A stretch of 64,000 nucleotides of DNA from Ravibacter sp964559125. GTDB taxonomy: Bacteria > Bacteroidota > Bacteroidia > Cytophagales > Spirosomataceae. The translations under genes and the position numbers were made by a program. The notes beneath the pieces were generated by a model that was not told where the DNA came from, made no database searches, and worked only from the letters and a program-made list of their open reading frames with translations. The DNA lies in contig CAZLGW010000006.1 in the NCBI GenBank assembly GCA_964559125.1, positions 163,996-227,995 on the forward strand, in the 5' to 3' direction. This document shows, one piece after another, positions 49,411-59,268 of this stretch (position 1 is its first letter; each line of letters opens with the position of its first letter).

Positions 49411-50684
49411 GCTTCTACTATCGGATACCAAATGGGCTGATATTCGACGTAGCGAACCAGTTCATAATGGTTATCAACAAATTGATTGCTTCTTTTGTTA
49501 AAAGTAAAATTGATATTATTGGCGCCTCCGCGCTGGTTATATACCCAGATTTCGCGGTCCTTACTGCGCTGCACCTTATCCGGGTTCCCCAGGATGATGA
49601 AGATCATTCCCTTGTCGGTTTTCCAGCCCTCCTTGTAAGTAGTGAAAAGACGGTTGGCATCTTCCACGCGGGCATAGTAGTTTTTGATAACGTTCCTGGC
49701 CAGATCCTGGTGACCGTTCATCAGGGAAAGCCAGTAGCGGTCCAGCGCCTTTTTCGGATCTTCCGCTCCCTGCATGATTTTGATCTCTGCATTCGTGCTC
49801 ATGTACTGCACCGGGCCGGTAAGCTGCTCCGGGTAGGTCATTTTCGGATACCGGTCATTGGTCACCATCACCCCAACTCCTTCGTGCTTCGAGGTATCGG
49901 GTGTAAAATAATAAAGTCCCAGGCTTACGAGGGGTATCGCCTCACCCGTACCGACCTGGAATGTACTGTCGACATTCAGGTTCCTGGATGCAGTGCGGGG
50001 GGCGGTATTCATAGGAGATCCGGCAGGTTCGAACACGTGGTTATAGTAGGCTCCGTGTAACGAAGCTACCTCTCCTCCAAGCGTTCTGATCACTATTTTT
50101 TCACCGCTATGCACATAGTTCCTGTTGAGGAGGCTACCCGTTGCAGAATCAAAAATCCCGTACCGGTCGGAGGTCTTCAGATTTGTGAACCTGACCGGAA
50201 GATCGTTCAGGGATTTTTTCATGGTACCTGCCTCGCTTACTTCGCTCAGAACCACTCCACCGTCTTTACCGGAAGGCTTTTTAATATCGAATTGTACCAA
50301 TAGCTGGTCTCCTGACTTTACTACCGAACGCTCATCCAGCGGCACATTCCCATAACCGAGCCTGTCGCGGCTGCCATAATCTCCGTATACGACGTAGTTA
50401 AGGTTGAAGCTCTTTCTGAATTCTTCAGGGGTTGCCGGTCTGCGTCCTTTATTGACGGTAACGAACAGATACACACGCGTACTCTGTGCGTCGTTATCCA
50501 GGAACTTCGACTCAATCGCGGGAAGTGAAAACTCTTCGCCGGCAGAGGTATTTTTTGCAGCAACCGCAGTTTCTCCGGGCTTTGCAATTCCCTTAAGCGC
50601 CGAATCCGCCTTTTTACCGGAAGAGCAGGCGCTCATCGCCGCTATGATCATGATGCCGAAAAGCCCGCCAAAGTACTTTTTCAT
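49386..50684 (-). CDS. GWxTD-domain lipoprotein
   Basis: 432 residues from ATG 50684, which gives a lipoprotein signal ending MSAC (Cys19 of the new start). Beta-sandwich domains precede the C-terminal GWxTD domain, recognised by DRYWLSLMNGHQDLARN and EGWKTDKGMIFIILGNPDKV. The domain is typical of Bacteroidota and other Gram-negatives; its function is unknown. It follows the unknown secreted gene by 71 bases and overlaps rlmB, forming a probable operon. Confidence 0.88.
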   Translation of the reverse strand: MKKYFGGLFGIMIIAAMSACSSGKKADSALKGIAKPGETAVAAKNTSAGEEFSLPAIESKFLDNDAQSTRVYLFVTVNKGRRPATPEEFRKSFNLNYVVYGDYGSRDRLGYGNVPLDERSVVKSGDQLLVQFDIKKPSGKDGGVVLSEVSEAGTMKKSLNDLPVRFTNLKTSDRYGIFDSATGSLLNRNYVHSGEKIVIRTLGGEVASLHGAYYNHVFEPAGSPMNTAPRTASRNLNVDSTFQVGTGEAIPLVSLGLYYFTPDTSKHEGVGVMVTNDRYPKMTYPEQLTGPVQYMSTNAEIKIMQGAEDPKKALDRYWLSLMNGHQDLARNVIKNYYARVEDANRLFTTYKEGWKTDKGMIFIILGNPDKVQRSKDREIWVYNQRGGANNINFTFNKRSNQFVDNHYELVRYVEYQPIWYPIVEAWRTGTFR

Positions 50685-50755
50685 ACCATACAAATCCTTT
50701 TGTCTGTAAAGAACGAAGTAAACCGGCTTTTTTGCTAAAAATGTCGTTAAAAATT

Positions 50756-52258
50756 TCATCTGCCACCGGAAGAGAGTTCTACCAGGTCTGACAAGAAAGA
50801 AAGATCCCGGATTGACGTTTGATCGGATCCTCTGCCGAATAATCTCCGGTAATACTTTGAGGCGAAATCTCTCGCCGCAGGGTCGTCTGTCCGCGAGAGT
50901 TCAAAAATATTCCTGAAAATAGTATTCAAGGTGGGGTGAAAAGCGCCCCAGACCGGGTATCCCCCGTCGGCTATGGATATGGTCAGGCCATACGGGGGAT
51001 ACCCCGCAAACCGCCTTCCCGTCTCGTTTGCCGCATAGGCTACTCTGTACCAGCCGTTCTCCCCGCTCCAGAAATTAGCAAATAGCGGGTATTTAACATC
51101 GCCATTCCATATCTTTTCAACTACCTGGTTGGCAAAGGCCTGCCTGAGCGCTACCGGGTCAAAAGCAGGGTTATCATAACCCCAGAGCACTTTTATATTT
51201 TCCCGGTTTCTTGCAAAAGTTTCAAGCGCAGGAACCAGTCTCCTCGAATGACTGATGTCCCATCCCGCATCGGGCGCGATATAAGTGCTGTCCCATTTCA
51301 CCTGGGTTTTCATCTCCCATTTTCCGTCGCCGGTTTCTTCCCAGCCGACCGGGCTTAACTCTCCCGCATAACCGGCATACCTGTTGTCAAAATAATACCT
51401 CCAGAACCCTTTGTCCAGATCGGCTCTTGGCCCGTTGGGAGTGGTCGTAAGGACAGTCCTGGCCACAAACAGATCGAATGTTTTTTGTATGCCTTCCTTT
51501 TTAAGCTGCAGCTCTTCAAACGCCTTTTTCCCGTCCTCTGCCGCCGGCTGTATACCGTACCGGTGCAGCTCCGACAAATCGGAAAGAGCGGTCAGGTACC
51601 AAAGGTCTTTGTCAGTAAAAAAATACCGGGAGCTGCCGTCTTTAATATCAGCGGACGTTGTATGAAGCCTCCTGTCGACTGAAGCAAGATAACCATCTGT
51701 AAACCAGCGGTTTATCTGGACAGCCATGGTATTGAACGCTTCGGAAAGAAAAGCCTTCTGCTCCGCTGTCCGTTGACCGGGTGGAATATTTTCAGATACA
51801 TTGGTGGCAACCGCCCCTAACAAACCCAGGAATTGTGAGCTGCAAAGCGGCACTTCCTTCCCGATAAATTTATAGGCTGTACATATATTCCCTCCCGTAC
51901 AAATCCACCCTTTGCTGTTATCGGCATCCGGTACAGGTTTTAATACAGAGAAGGTAGGAGCTAACAAATCTACGAGCTCTGCTATTTGAGGGATATCCCT
52001 GCATCTCCGGGTCATTTCGACAAACGACTGCAATCCGCCGATCTGAACGTCGTATAAAACATATACATCTCCCTCCTGGAATAGCCTCCTGTTAATTTCC
52101 CCGGCAAAATAATCACGATAATGGGTATCCCATAAACGGATCACCTGGCTGTGAACTTCTCCTTTTTTTGAAAAATCCGGTTTATCCTGCGATAAAACAG
52201 GTTGGAAAGCTATAAAGCTGAGTACTGCAATGGCTAAGGAAGTTATTAGTCTTCTCAT
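50756..52258 (-). CDS. secreted protein of unknown function
   Basis: 500 residues from ATG 52258 (MRRLITSLAIAVLSF), chosen for its signal peptide (cleavage near VLSQ); a Met 8 codons upstream is possible. The mature protein is rich in Trp, Tyr and Asp with helical segments (KAFEELQLKKEGIQKTFDL, ALRQAFANQVVEKIWNG) and four Cys (TGGNICTAYKF, CSSQF). An alpha/alpha-type fold is possible, but no family is recognised. First gene of the GWxTD-rlmB unit. Confidence 0.72.
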   Translation of the reverse strand: MRRLITSLAIAVLSFIAFQPVLSQDKPDFSKKGEVHSQVIRLWDTHYRDYFAGEINRRLFQEGDVYVLYDVQIGGLQSFVEMTRRCRDIPQIAELVDLLAPTFSVLKPVPDADNSKGWICTGGNICTAYKFIGKEVPLCSSQFLGLLGAVATNVSENIPPGQRTAEQKAFLSEAFNTMAVQINRWFTDGYLASVDRRLHTTSADIKDGSSRYFFTDKDLWYLTALSDLSELHRYGIQPAAEDGKKAFEELQLKKEGIQKTFDLFVARTVLTTTPNGPRADLDKGFWRYYFDNRYAGYAGELSPVGWEETGDGKWEMKTQVKWDSTYIAPDAGWDISHSRRLVPALETFARNRENIKVLWGYDNPAFDPVALRQAFANQVVEKIWNGDVKYPLFANFWSGENGWYRVAYAANETGRRFAGYPPYGLTISIADGGYPVWGAFHPTLNTIFRNIFELSRTDDPAARDFASKYYRRLFGRGSDQTSIRDLSFLSDLVELSSGGR

Positions 52259-52353
52259 TTTTATATTCTTTTCTTTGATCAATTTTCAGCTGATAGTAAA
52301 AATAAAAATAACTAAAATTACAGGCACAACGATAAACACTATTCACCCTCAAA

Positions 52354-52761
52354 ATGAGCGATCCGGCGCTATTGCTACCAGAACTTACTTTCTCCACTTC
52401 CAGAAGCGGCGGAAAAGGAGGGCAAAATGTGAATAAAGTGGAAAGCAAGGTTGAACTACGGTTTGATATACAGGGTTCGAAAGCTCTGACGGAAAGTGAA
52501 AAATCGCAGTTGCTTGAGAAGCTGGATAACCGCATCACCCAGGACGGGATCCTTGTTCTCTACCACCAGACCGAACGCTCACAGCTCGCCAATAAAGAGC
52601 TCGTCATTGAAAAATTCTACAGGCTGATCACAGGTGCGCTCCGAAAAGATACTCCCCGGAAACCAACAAAGCCTACACTCGCATCGATCCTGAAAAAGAA
52701 GCGGGCCAAAACAGAACGGGCAGCTTTAAAAGCGAATCGCCGCAAACCTGATTTTGACTAG
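52354..52761 (+). CDS. arfB: alternative ribosome-rescue factor / peptidyl-tRNA hydrolase ArfB
   Basis: 135 residues with the catalytic GGQ in SGGKGGQNVNKVESKVEL (18-35) and a basic C-terminal tail (KKKRAKTERAALKANRRKP) that enters the empty mRNA channel of stalled ribosomes. The family releases peptides from non-stop ribosomes independently of codon. Its length equals that of E. coli YaeJ/ArfB. Divergent from the secreted protein gene, convergent with ggt. Confidence 0.93.
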   Translation: MSDPALLLPELTFSTSRSGGKGGQNVNKVESKVELRFDIQGSKALTESEKSQLLEKLDNRITQDGILVLYHQTERSQLANKELVIEKFYRLITGALRKDTPRKPTKPTLASILKKKRAKTERAALKANRRKPDFD

Positions 52762-52781
52762 TTTCATCTATTTTCAGCTTT

Positions 52782-54494
52782 TCAGTACCCTGCGACACTG
52801 TCATCGCCCCGCCTGTCGCCAACAGCTTCTATCATGCCGTCACGGACCACCAGCAGTTCTGTGCGACCGATGCTTTCGCGCTCCTGCAGGACATACCCCG
52901 ATGCCTCCGCCCCTTTCCTGGCTTCGGGGTCGAACCCTTTCTCGACATAGACCACATCGGGTTGCCACTGATGATGGAATTTGGGCTCATTGACAGCATC
53001 GCCGGCAGTCATACCAAACTCCAGAAGGTTCATCAATGTCTGGAACACCGAAGTGATAATCGTAGAGCCGCCCGGCGTGCCCACCACGATATAGGGCTTA
53101 TTATCTTTTTTGACAATGGCAGGCGTCATAGAGCTCAACATCCTTTTCCCGGGCGCTATCGAATTGGCTTCCGTTCCGAGCAAGCCGAACCGGTTGGGTT
53201 GCCCGGGCTTTGCGCTGAAATTATCCATCCCGTTATTGAGGATAAAACCGGCACCGCCAACCACTACGCTGCTGCCATAGGCTGCATTGATGGTGGTCGT
53301 CAGCGATACCATATTCCCGTCTTTATCAAGAATCGAAAAGTGGGTTGTTTCTTCGCTTTCCTTTCCTAAACCTGCTTTTATATTTTCACTTTTGGACGGC
53401 CTCAGGGGGATAAAGTCCTTCATCCTGGAACGTATATAATTCGTATCCAGCAACTTGCTGACAGGCGCTTTTATAAAATCCGGATCTCCAAGATACTCGG
53501 CACGGTCTGCATATGCCCGGCGCTCCACCTCGACCATCAGGTTAATGGCTTCCTTGCTCTGAAAACCGTACTCCTTCAAAGGATACGGCCTGATCATCTC
53601 CATCATCTGCCCGAGCAGTATGCCGCCGCTGGTCGGCAGCCCCATAGTAATAACTTCGTAGTCTTTGTAAGTGAAAGTAACCGGGTCGCGTTCAACGACA
53701 GAATATGCCTCTAAATCCTCCTCCGTAATAATCCCGCCCCCACGCTTCATCTCCTCTGCGATAAGCTGGGCGGTCTCTCCTTCATAAAAACCTTTGGCGC
53801 CGTCTTTCAGGATACGCTTCAGCGTATTGGCGAGGTCGGTCTGTACCAGTGTATCATTTGCCTTCCAGGAGATATCTCTCACGAATGCGGGAGTCCGGGT
53901 GTTGTATTTCACAAAGCTCTCCCTGTGCTTATTCAGTCCCTCGGCTTCTTTTTCAGTGATCGCAAATCCTTTTTCCGCAAGATCGATTGCGGGCTGGATC
54001 AGCTTGCCGAAATCCATTGTGCCGAATTTTTTATGCACTGATTCCATCCCTGCCACCGTACCCGGTACACCGGCTGCCAAATGCCCGTTCTGGCTGTTGG
54101 ACAGGTCTGCATTCCCCAAAGAATTCAGGTACATATCACGATGTGCGAGCGCAGGAGCCTTTTCTCTGAAATCCACGGTATGCGACTTGCCGTCTTTGGT
54201 ATGCAGGACCATGAACCCCCCGCCGCCGATATTGCCTGCATTGGGATAAACAACGGCCAGAGCATACTTAACCGCTATAGCTGCATCTACAGCCGTGCCG
54301 CCCTGCTCCAGTATATACCGCCCTACTTCACTGGCGAGAGGATGCGCCGTTGCTACCGCCGCATTCTGAAAAGTACCCTGCTTCACAATTTCATAATTGA
54401 AAGCATCGACCGGTACAGAATCCTGCTGCCGGCACGCCGATACCCAGCAAACAGTTAACAAAAGGGAAAGGAACAGTCTGCTCACTTCTTTCAA
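52782..54494 (-). CDS. ggt: gamma-glutamyltransferase (lipoprotein)
   Basis: 570 residues with a lipobox (WVSAC, Cys21). Substrate Arg110 (DFREKAP) and the autocleavage nucleophile Thr383 (ETTHFS) match E. coli GGT, as does GNIGGGGFM. It hydrolyses glutathione and other gamma-glutamyl compounds at the cell envelope, after self-cleavage into large and small subunits. Monocistronic on the minus strand. Confidence 0.94.
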   Translation of the reverse strand: MKEVSRLFLSLLLTVCWVSACRQQDSVPVDAFNYEIVKQGTFQNAAVATAHPLASEVGRYILEQGGTAVDAAIAVKYALAVVYPNAGNIGGGGFMVLHTKDGKSHTVDFREKAPALAHRDMYLNSLGNADLSNSQNGHLAAGVPGTVAGMESVHKKFGTMDFGKLIQPAIDLAEKGFAITEKEAEGLNKHRESFVKYNTRTPAFVRDISWKANDTLVQTDLANTLKRILKDGAKGFYEGETAQLIAEEMKRGGGIITEEDLEAYSVVERDPVTFTYKDYEVITMGLPTSGGILLGQMMEMIRPYPLKEYGFQSKEAINLMVEVERRAYADRAEYLGDPDFIKAPVSKLLDTNYIRSRMKDFIPLRPSKSENIKAGLGKESEETTHFSILDKDGNMVSLTTTINAAYGSSVVVGGAGFILNNGMDNFSAKPGQPNRFGLLGTEANSIAPGKRMLSSMTPAIVKKDNKPYIVVGTPGGSTIITSVFQTLMNLLEFGMTAGDAVNEPKFHHQWQPDVVYVEKGFDPEARKGAEASGYVLQERESIGRTELLVVRDGMIEAVGDRRGDDSVAGY

Positions 54495-54583
54495 GGGTTT
54501 ATTTACAAGTTGCTATGCAAATTGTCCTAAAGATATAAAGCAAACCCTTAAAAACACCATGGTATGTACACGATGTTTCAGAC

Positions 54584-55171
54584 TTAGCCGTTGTGCTTCC
54601 TCACATACTTTGTCAGGATCACGATCTGCTGCCCCTCAATTTTACCCTCTATCTGATCGGTATTATCCGCCACCAGGCGTATGTTTTTGACAACAGTCCC
54701 AATCCTGGCATTTATCGACGACCCTTTTACATCCAGCGATTTGGTAAGCACGACGGTATCGCCGTTTTCAAGCGTGGTTCCATTGCTGTCTTTATGAAGA
54801 TCGGACTCAGCGGCTTCCGTCACTTCTCCGCCACTCTGCGCCCAGGCGAGCGTTTCTTCGTCAAGATACAGCATATCGAGGTTTTCGGCTGCCCAGGCTT
54901 CGCCCTTCAACCTGTTTAGCAGGCGCCAGGCCACTACCTGTACCGCCGGCACTTCGCTCCACATGCTTGCAGGCAGGCGCTGCTGCCAGAACCCGCTATC
55001 GAGAGGTTCGCTTCCTTCTACCTGGGCAAGGGCTTTTTCCGAAACCAGGATAGTATTTTCTGCAGTTCCTTTGCCTGCAGGCGGCACCTCATACATGACA
55101 AAGCCGTCTGTTTCTCCGGTAAGCTCGCAGGCTCTTCCGCTTCTTTGTTGCAGTTGTTGTAAAAGTGTCAT
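54584..55171 (-). CDS. PhnA-domain protein
   Basis: 195 residues from ATG 55171 (MTLLQQLQQRSG); the longer frame to 55285 runs through palindromes and is unlikely. The N-terminal LQQRSGRACELTGE corresponds to the zinc-ribbon start of PhnA proteins, but the second Cys is Thr here. The C-terminal PhnA domain (GDTVVLTKSLDVKGSS, GTVVKNIRLV, ILTKYVRK) is intact. The name comes from the alkylphosphonate operon; no phosphonate enzyme is encoded here and function is unclear. Confidence 0.85.
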   Translation of the reverse strand: MTLLQQLQQRSGRACELTGETDGFVMYEVPPAGKGTAENTILVSEKALAQVEGSEPLDSGFWQQRLPASMWSEVPAVQVVAWRLLNRLKGEAWAAENLDMLYLDEETLAWAQSGGEVTEAAESDLHKDSNGTTLENGDTVVLTKSLDVKGSSINARIGTVVKNIRLVADNTDQIEGKIEGQQIVILTKYVRKHNG

Positions 55172-55213
55172 TATCTGTTTTTGGGTTCCCTTGTGGCAGA
55201 TTGGAAAATGCCC

Positions 55214-55339
55214 GCACTTTCCGCTCTTTCCCGTCTCACGACGGTGAAAGTGCGATAGCCGGTCTCCGACCGGCAAAAAGATCATCCTCTATCAGGTCAG
55301 AGACCTGATATCGCCCTCCCGTCGTCTAAGACGAGGGAG
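55214..55339. repeat. cluster of four adjacent hairpins
   Basis: Four inverted repeats in 126 bases: 55214-55253 (8-bp arms plus an inner 5-bp stem), 55258-55274 (7-bp arms), 55290-55310 (9-bp arms) and 55316-55339 (5+5-bp arms). Each closes its 3-4-base loop with GTC:GAC although the outer stems differ. It lies between the deacetylase-like gene (stop 55352) and the PhnA-like gene (start 55171), both on the minus strand. Confidence 0.8.
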
Positions 55340-55351
55340 AGCGCTGCAATG

Positions 55352-56830
55352 TTATTTCTTTTCCAGGTGAACCACAACCTTATTTTTCCCTTTTTCAAGA
55401 TTTAACCTTAATAGCACAACCTGGTCTTCGACAGGTCCTACATAGGTTGCTCCTTCTACATTCTTAATTTGATACCGGTTGAAATCATACCAGAAAGCGA
55501 CTCCATAAGGCATTTCCTCCTTCGAACTGATCTCTAACGGTACCTCCAGGAATTCGATATCCTTCCAGGGGATCTGCAGCTTCACTTCGGGTTCATGATC
55601 AGCCTGGTAGTAGTTACGGTCATCTACTGCCCGGTTATGGACGTAATCACGGTTCATCCTCGGTTTAAGCTGTCCTTCGATAAAGGCCAGCTGGCATTCC
55701 TTATCATAATACAGCAAAGTTTTCGGCCAGGGACCTGTCGCCCTGTTTTCCCTGCCGTACCAGAACACCGGCCGGCTTACCGGCACGTCATCAAACAGCA
55801 TGACCGAAGGCGCCGTTTCCTGAAAACTGTCGTTATAAAGCTGAACCGCCTGGGGAATAGTTTTGAGTTCCACCAGATCTCCGTACGATTTTACATAAGC
55901 AAAAAAGGCATCCAGTATTTTTTCCACCTCATCTATTTCTTCGGGTGAATAGGCTCTACATACATCACCGTATTCCATCTCGTGCGCCTCCTGGTGCTGC
56001 TGGAAAAACACGTACTGATTGGAAGCGATATTCCGGATATAGTTATCGAACATGCCTTTCCAGTACCCGATATCCGTTCCGGTACAAAGTTCGGAACGTC
56101 CTACGTCATTGGGATCGCTTGAATAAGTCGTGGGCGCTCCTGTATGCAGCGATTTGGAAAGGTCGCGCGATGTCCACTCCACCGATACCAACCCTTTCCC
56201 TTTTAAGGATGGGATCTTGTAATTATCTTCCGATACATAATACAATCCCCATGGCGCTCCCCGATCGGTAATCCGATCTACACCGACCTGCTCCCAGCAC
56301 GATCCCCATACTGAGTTCATTTCCAAATCTTTAGCCTCTTTCAGCATTTCATTGCTGCGGTGAGATGCGGCAAGAGGCTTCACATCCGACCAGGGGAAAA
56401 GTTTCTTCAGGGAGTCGAGCTCCGCTTTCATTTTTGCCGCATGGACAGGATCGCCCGGTTCGCTTTCGATATAGAGCGCGATATCGTCGCCGTAAGCGTT
56501 GTGCCATTCGTCGATTTTATCTTTCATGGCCGACCCCGTGCCTGTGTCAATCAGCCAGGTGACGGGAATGCCGTGCTTATGCGCTATTCCGGCCATCCTT
56601 TCCATTCCTACCAACGGTTTTCCCTTTCCCCATTTAGCATCGACCGTATAAGCCAACGATGCAAAAGTATATACCAGCTTTCCCCGGCTGTCGTTACTTT
56701 CAAGCCTGGATTTCAGACCGGGCAGAAATTCATCAGGTTTTTTTTTCTCTCCTGTTTTTTCTATACCTCCCGTGCAGGAAGCCAGCATCCAGACAGTCAG
56801 CCCAAGGAATAATATTCTTTCAATACGCAT
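55352..56830 (-). CDS. lipoprotein, possible polysaccharide-deacetylase fold
   Basis: 492 residues with lipobox LASC (Cys19). The N-terminal domain looks like a NodB-type TIM barrel (LVYTFASLAYTVDAKWG, GIPVTWLIDTGTG, LAASHRSNEML), with a C-terminal beta domain (ENRATGPWP, LQIPWKDIEFLEVPLE, YGVAFWYDFNRYQIKN). Whether the metal ligands are intact is not certain, so deacetylase activity is a guess. It lies 38 bases downstream of the sialate O-acetylesterase gene. Confidence 0.7.
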   Translation of the reverse strand: MRIERILFLGLTVWMLASCTGGIEKTGEKKKPDEFLPGLKSRLESNDSRGKLVYTFASLAYTVDAKWGKGKPLVGMERMAGIAHKHGIPVTWLIDTGTGSAMKDKIDEWHNAYGDDIALYIESEPGDPVHAAKMKAELDSLKKLFPWSDVKPLAASHRSNEMLKEAKDLEMNSVWGSCWEQVGVDRITDRGAPWGLYYVSEDNYKIPSLKGKGLVSVEWTSRDLSKSLHTGAPTTYSSDPNDVGRSELCTGTDIGYWKGMFDNYIRNIASNQYVFFQQHQEAHEMEYGDVCRAYSPEEIDEVEKILDAFFAYVKSYGDLVELKTIPQAVQLYNDSFQETAPSVMLFDDVPVSRPVFWYGRENRATGPWPKTLLYYDKECQLAFIEGQLKPRMNRDYVHNRAVDDRNYYQADHEPEVKLQIPWKDIEFLEVPLEISSKEEMPYGVAFWYDFNRYQIKNVEGATYVGPVEDQVVLLRLNLEKGKNKVVVHLEKK

Positions 56831-56868
56831 TTGCTTCTTTTTTCTGTTATGATCTTAAACTATAAAAA

Positions 56869-58290
56869 CTACTTATCTTCCCAGCTATCCGTTCTGAAAG
56901 GCGCCACGGGCAGGCCACCTTTGCTGAAGATATTGCCGATGCCGGTATCGCTGAAAGAAAACCGGACGGCTACCGGGTTTGTAACCTGCTTGCTGGAGAC
57001 GATCACATGGTCGCCTTCAATTTTTACATCGGCCGGCAAAAAGTTCCGGTCTGCGCCGGCAATATAAAACTCGGTTGCTTTGGCTTTTTTATCGTTGTCT
57101 TTGATTACCAGTCCGTCGGAGGCGTTGTCGAAATAAACAATGGCTTTATCCTTTTTTATTTCCAGGCTGCTGTATTGCGGACTTTTGTATGCGCCTACAG
57201 GTCTATGATAGGTTTCTGCGAGCGCAAGATTCGCCAGGCGTTCTCCCACTCCTTTTTTCTGCCGCGGATGGATATCCTTTACATTTTCCGTAAGGTCGGA
57301 TACGACTACCATACCTGTTTTGGGAAAGCCAAGTGTCTTTGTCTGTGCTTCCCTTAAAAGCGCGGTATGTTTGCTGCCGTATTTGAAAGGAGCGATCTGT
57401 ACATAATAAAACGGGAGCTCCTTATTCCAGGCCTTACGCCAACTGCCGATCATCGCACGCATCAGCAAATCATAACTTGAGCTTGTTGCACTGATTACAT
57501 TGCTTTCGCCCTGGTACCAGATGACACCGGCCGCGGTATATCTCGTAAGGGGTGCAATCATGGCATTGTAAGCGGAGCCCGCCAGATGGGGGCGCCCGGT
57601 ACTGGTTGTAACCTTCTCCGCCGAAGTCCGCAGTTCGGGAGAAGCTGCAATTACGTCGACCGGCGTCCATACCTCCGCGTGAGTACCACCCCAACTGCTA
57701 TTGATCAGGCCTATGGGTATGTTGAGCTCACCCGCCAGTTTATTGCCGAAGAAATAAGCTATAGCGCTAAAGCTTTTCGCTGTTTCGGGCGTACATTCCT
57801 TCCAAGTGGCAGGCACATCGTCCTGCGGGTATTCAGAAGTGATAAGGGGAATCTGCAAAAAACGGATATTCGGATTGCTGGCTCCTGCTATCAACGCAGA
57901 ATCGGCTTTCACCAGGCCGTTCAGGTTGCTCCATTGCATATTGGACTGGCCGGAGCAAATCCAGACTTCCCCGATCATTACATTGTTAAAAGTAATGGTA
58001 TTACCGCCCTTTACGGTAAGCGTGTAAGGACCGCCCGCAGCCGGGGTATCGATTGTCAGTGACCATCGGGCGCCGCCGTCCGCCCGGGTAGAGTCGGTGG
58101 TATTGTTCCACGAGTTGGTTACAAATATCTTTTGTCCGGCCGCTGACCAGCCCCAGATCGTGACGGCCGTTTCCCGCTGCAGTACCATGTTGTCGGAAAA
58201 AATCGAAGGCAGGCGAACCTGCGCCCCGGCGGCGCCGAAAGTGATCACCGCTGCCAGGAGAAATAGAATACGCAATGTTGTTGTTTTCAC
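56869..58290 (-). CDS. sialate O-acetylesterase family protein
   Basis: 473 residues with signal peptide (1-23, AGAQ). SGNH-hydrolase motifs: catalytic Ser116 in CSGQSNMQW, YQGESN block II and the DIHPRQK Asp-His pair. A jelly-roll insertion (MVLQRETAVTIWGWSAAGQKI) and C-terminal beta domain are typical. It removes O-acetyl groups from sialic acids or other sugars in the periplasm or outside. No sialidase or sialic-acid catabolic gene is in the window, so the sugar is uncertain. Confidence 0.9.
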   Translation of the reverse strand: MKTTTLRILFLLAAVITFGAAGAQVRLPSIFSDNMVLQRETAVTIWGWSAAGQKIFVTNSWNNTTDSTRADGGARWSLTIDTPAAGGPYTLTVKGGNTITFNNVMIGEVWICSGQSNMQWSNLNGLVKADSALIAGASNPNIRFLQIPLITSEYPQDDVPATWKECTPETAKSFSAIAYFFGNKLAGELNIPIGLINSSWGGTHAEVWTPVDVIAASPELRTSAEKVTTSTGRPHLAGSAYNAMIAPLTRYTAAGVIWYQGESNVISATSSSYDLLMRAMIGSWRKAWNKELPFYYVQIAPFKYGSKHTALLREAQTKTLGFPKTGMVVVSDLTENVKDIHPRQKKGVGERLANLALAETYHRPVGAYKSPQYSSLEIKKDKAIVYFDNASDGLVIKDNDKKAKATEFYIAGADRNFLPADVKIEGDHVIVSSKQVTNPVAVRFSFSDTGIGNIFSKGGLPVAPFRTDSWEDK

Positions 58291-58343
58291 CAGAGTAACT
58301 ATGATAATGTTTGTAAATAAGTGAACGAGTGGACGTCAGCTAC

Positions 58344-59261
58344 TCAATCCACACGACTAATTTCCCTATAGGCATTCACCGCAGCCAGGTCCCCCTCACG
58401 CCCCTCACCTTTCACACCATGCTCCATCCCGAGAAACCCTCTGTATCCTTTATCCCATATAAGCCTGAGGATATTCTTATAGTTAATCTCCCCTGTCCCG
58501 GGTTCCCTGCGCCCCGGTGTATCGCCTAACTGAAAATACGCGATTTCATCCCAGGCATATTCAATATTCGGGATCACATTGCCTTCCTGGATCTGAACGT
58601 GATAGATGTCGCACAATATTTTCACGCTGGGGCTACCGACGGCTTTGCATAGTGCATATGCCTGCGGAATGGTATGTAAGAACATTTCCGGGTGGTTGAT
58701 TTTGTGGTTCATCGTCTCCATCACCATGACCAGTCCATGCTTCTCATATATTTCCGCTACCCGCTTAAGCAATTCGATCGCATTGGCCATCTGGAAATCC
58801 CACGGAAGCCTCGGGTCATGGCAGCCCAGTACATTATGGATAAAACGCGTGTTCATCCGCTTGGCTATCTCTACCGAGTTCTTTACATCTTCCAGTACCT
58901 TATCCCGGTTCTCTTTGATCCTGCCTGCAAAGGTGACGTCTTTGAAGGTTACAGTACCCACAAACTGCCCGAATTCCATACCCAGCCGGCTCAGCGTTGC
59001 CGAAACCAGCTCCTGCTCCTCTTTGGTTTTCCGTGCCATCCAGGTATTCTCCCAGGCTCTGAAGCCCATGTCATAGCCCCATTTTATCTGATCTTCCAAG
59101 CCGCTTCCCGCACTCTTGAAAATCCCGAAATCGGGAGAAAACTTCATCCTGAAAGCCTCTGCAGGGGATGTCGCCATCAGACTATTTCCTATGCTCTCCC
59201 CTAGCAAAATACTACCTCCTGCTGCCAGCAGGCTTTTTCTTAAAAATTCTTTCCGGTTCAT
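58344..59261 (-). CDS. TIM-barrel sugar (phosphate) isomerase/epimerase, exported
   Basis: 305 residues. The N-terminus MNRKEFLRKSLLAAGGSILLG resembles a Tat signal without the second Arg of the twin pair. The xylose-isomerase-like TIM barrel shows the metal-ligand pattern VMETMNH (Glu), LCDIYHVQ (Asp, His) and LGMEHG (Glu). Family members include hydroxypyruvate isomerase and 3-keto-glycoside enzymes. It follows the cytochrome gene by 7 bases, so the two are certainly cotranscribed. Confidence 0.88.
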   Translation of the reverse strand: MNRKEFLRKSLLAAGGSILLGESIGNSLMATSPAEAFRMKFSPDFGIFKSAGSGLEDQIKWGYDMGFRAWENTWMARKTKEEQELVSATLSRLGMEFGQFVGTVTFKDVTFAGRIKENRDKVLEDVKNSVEIAKRMNTRFIHNVLGCHDPRLPWDFQMANAIELLKRVAEIYEKHGLVMVMETMNHKINHPEMFLHTIPQAYALCKAVGSPSVKILCDIYHVQIQEGNVIPNIEYAWDEIAYFQLGDTPGRREPGTGEINYKNILRLIWDKGYRGFLGMEHGVKGEGREGDLAAVNAYREISRVD

Positions 59262-59268
59262 GGTTAAG

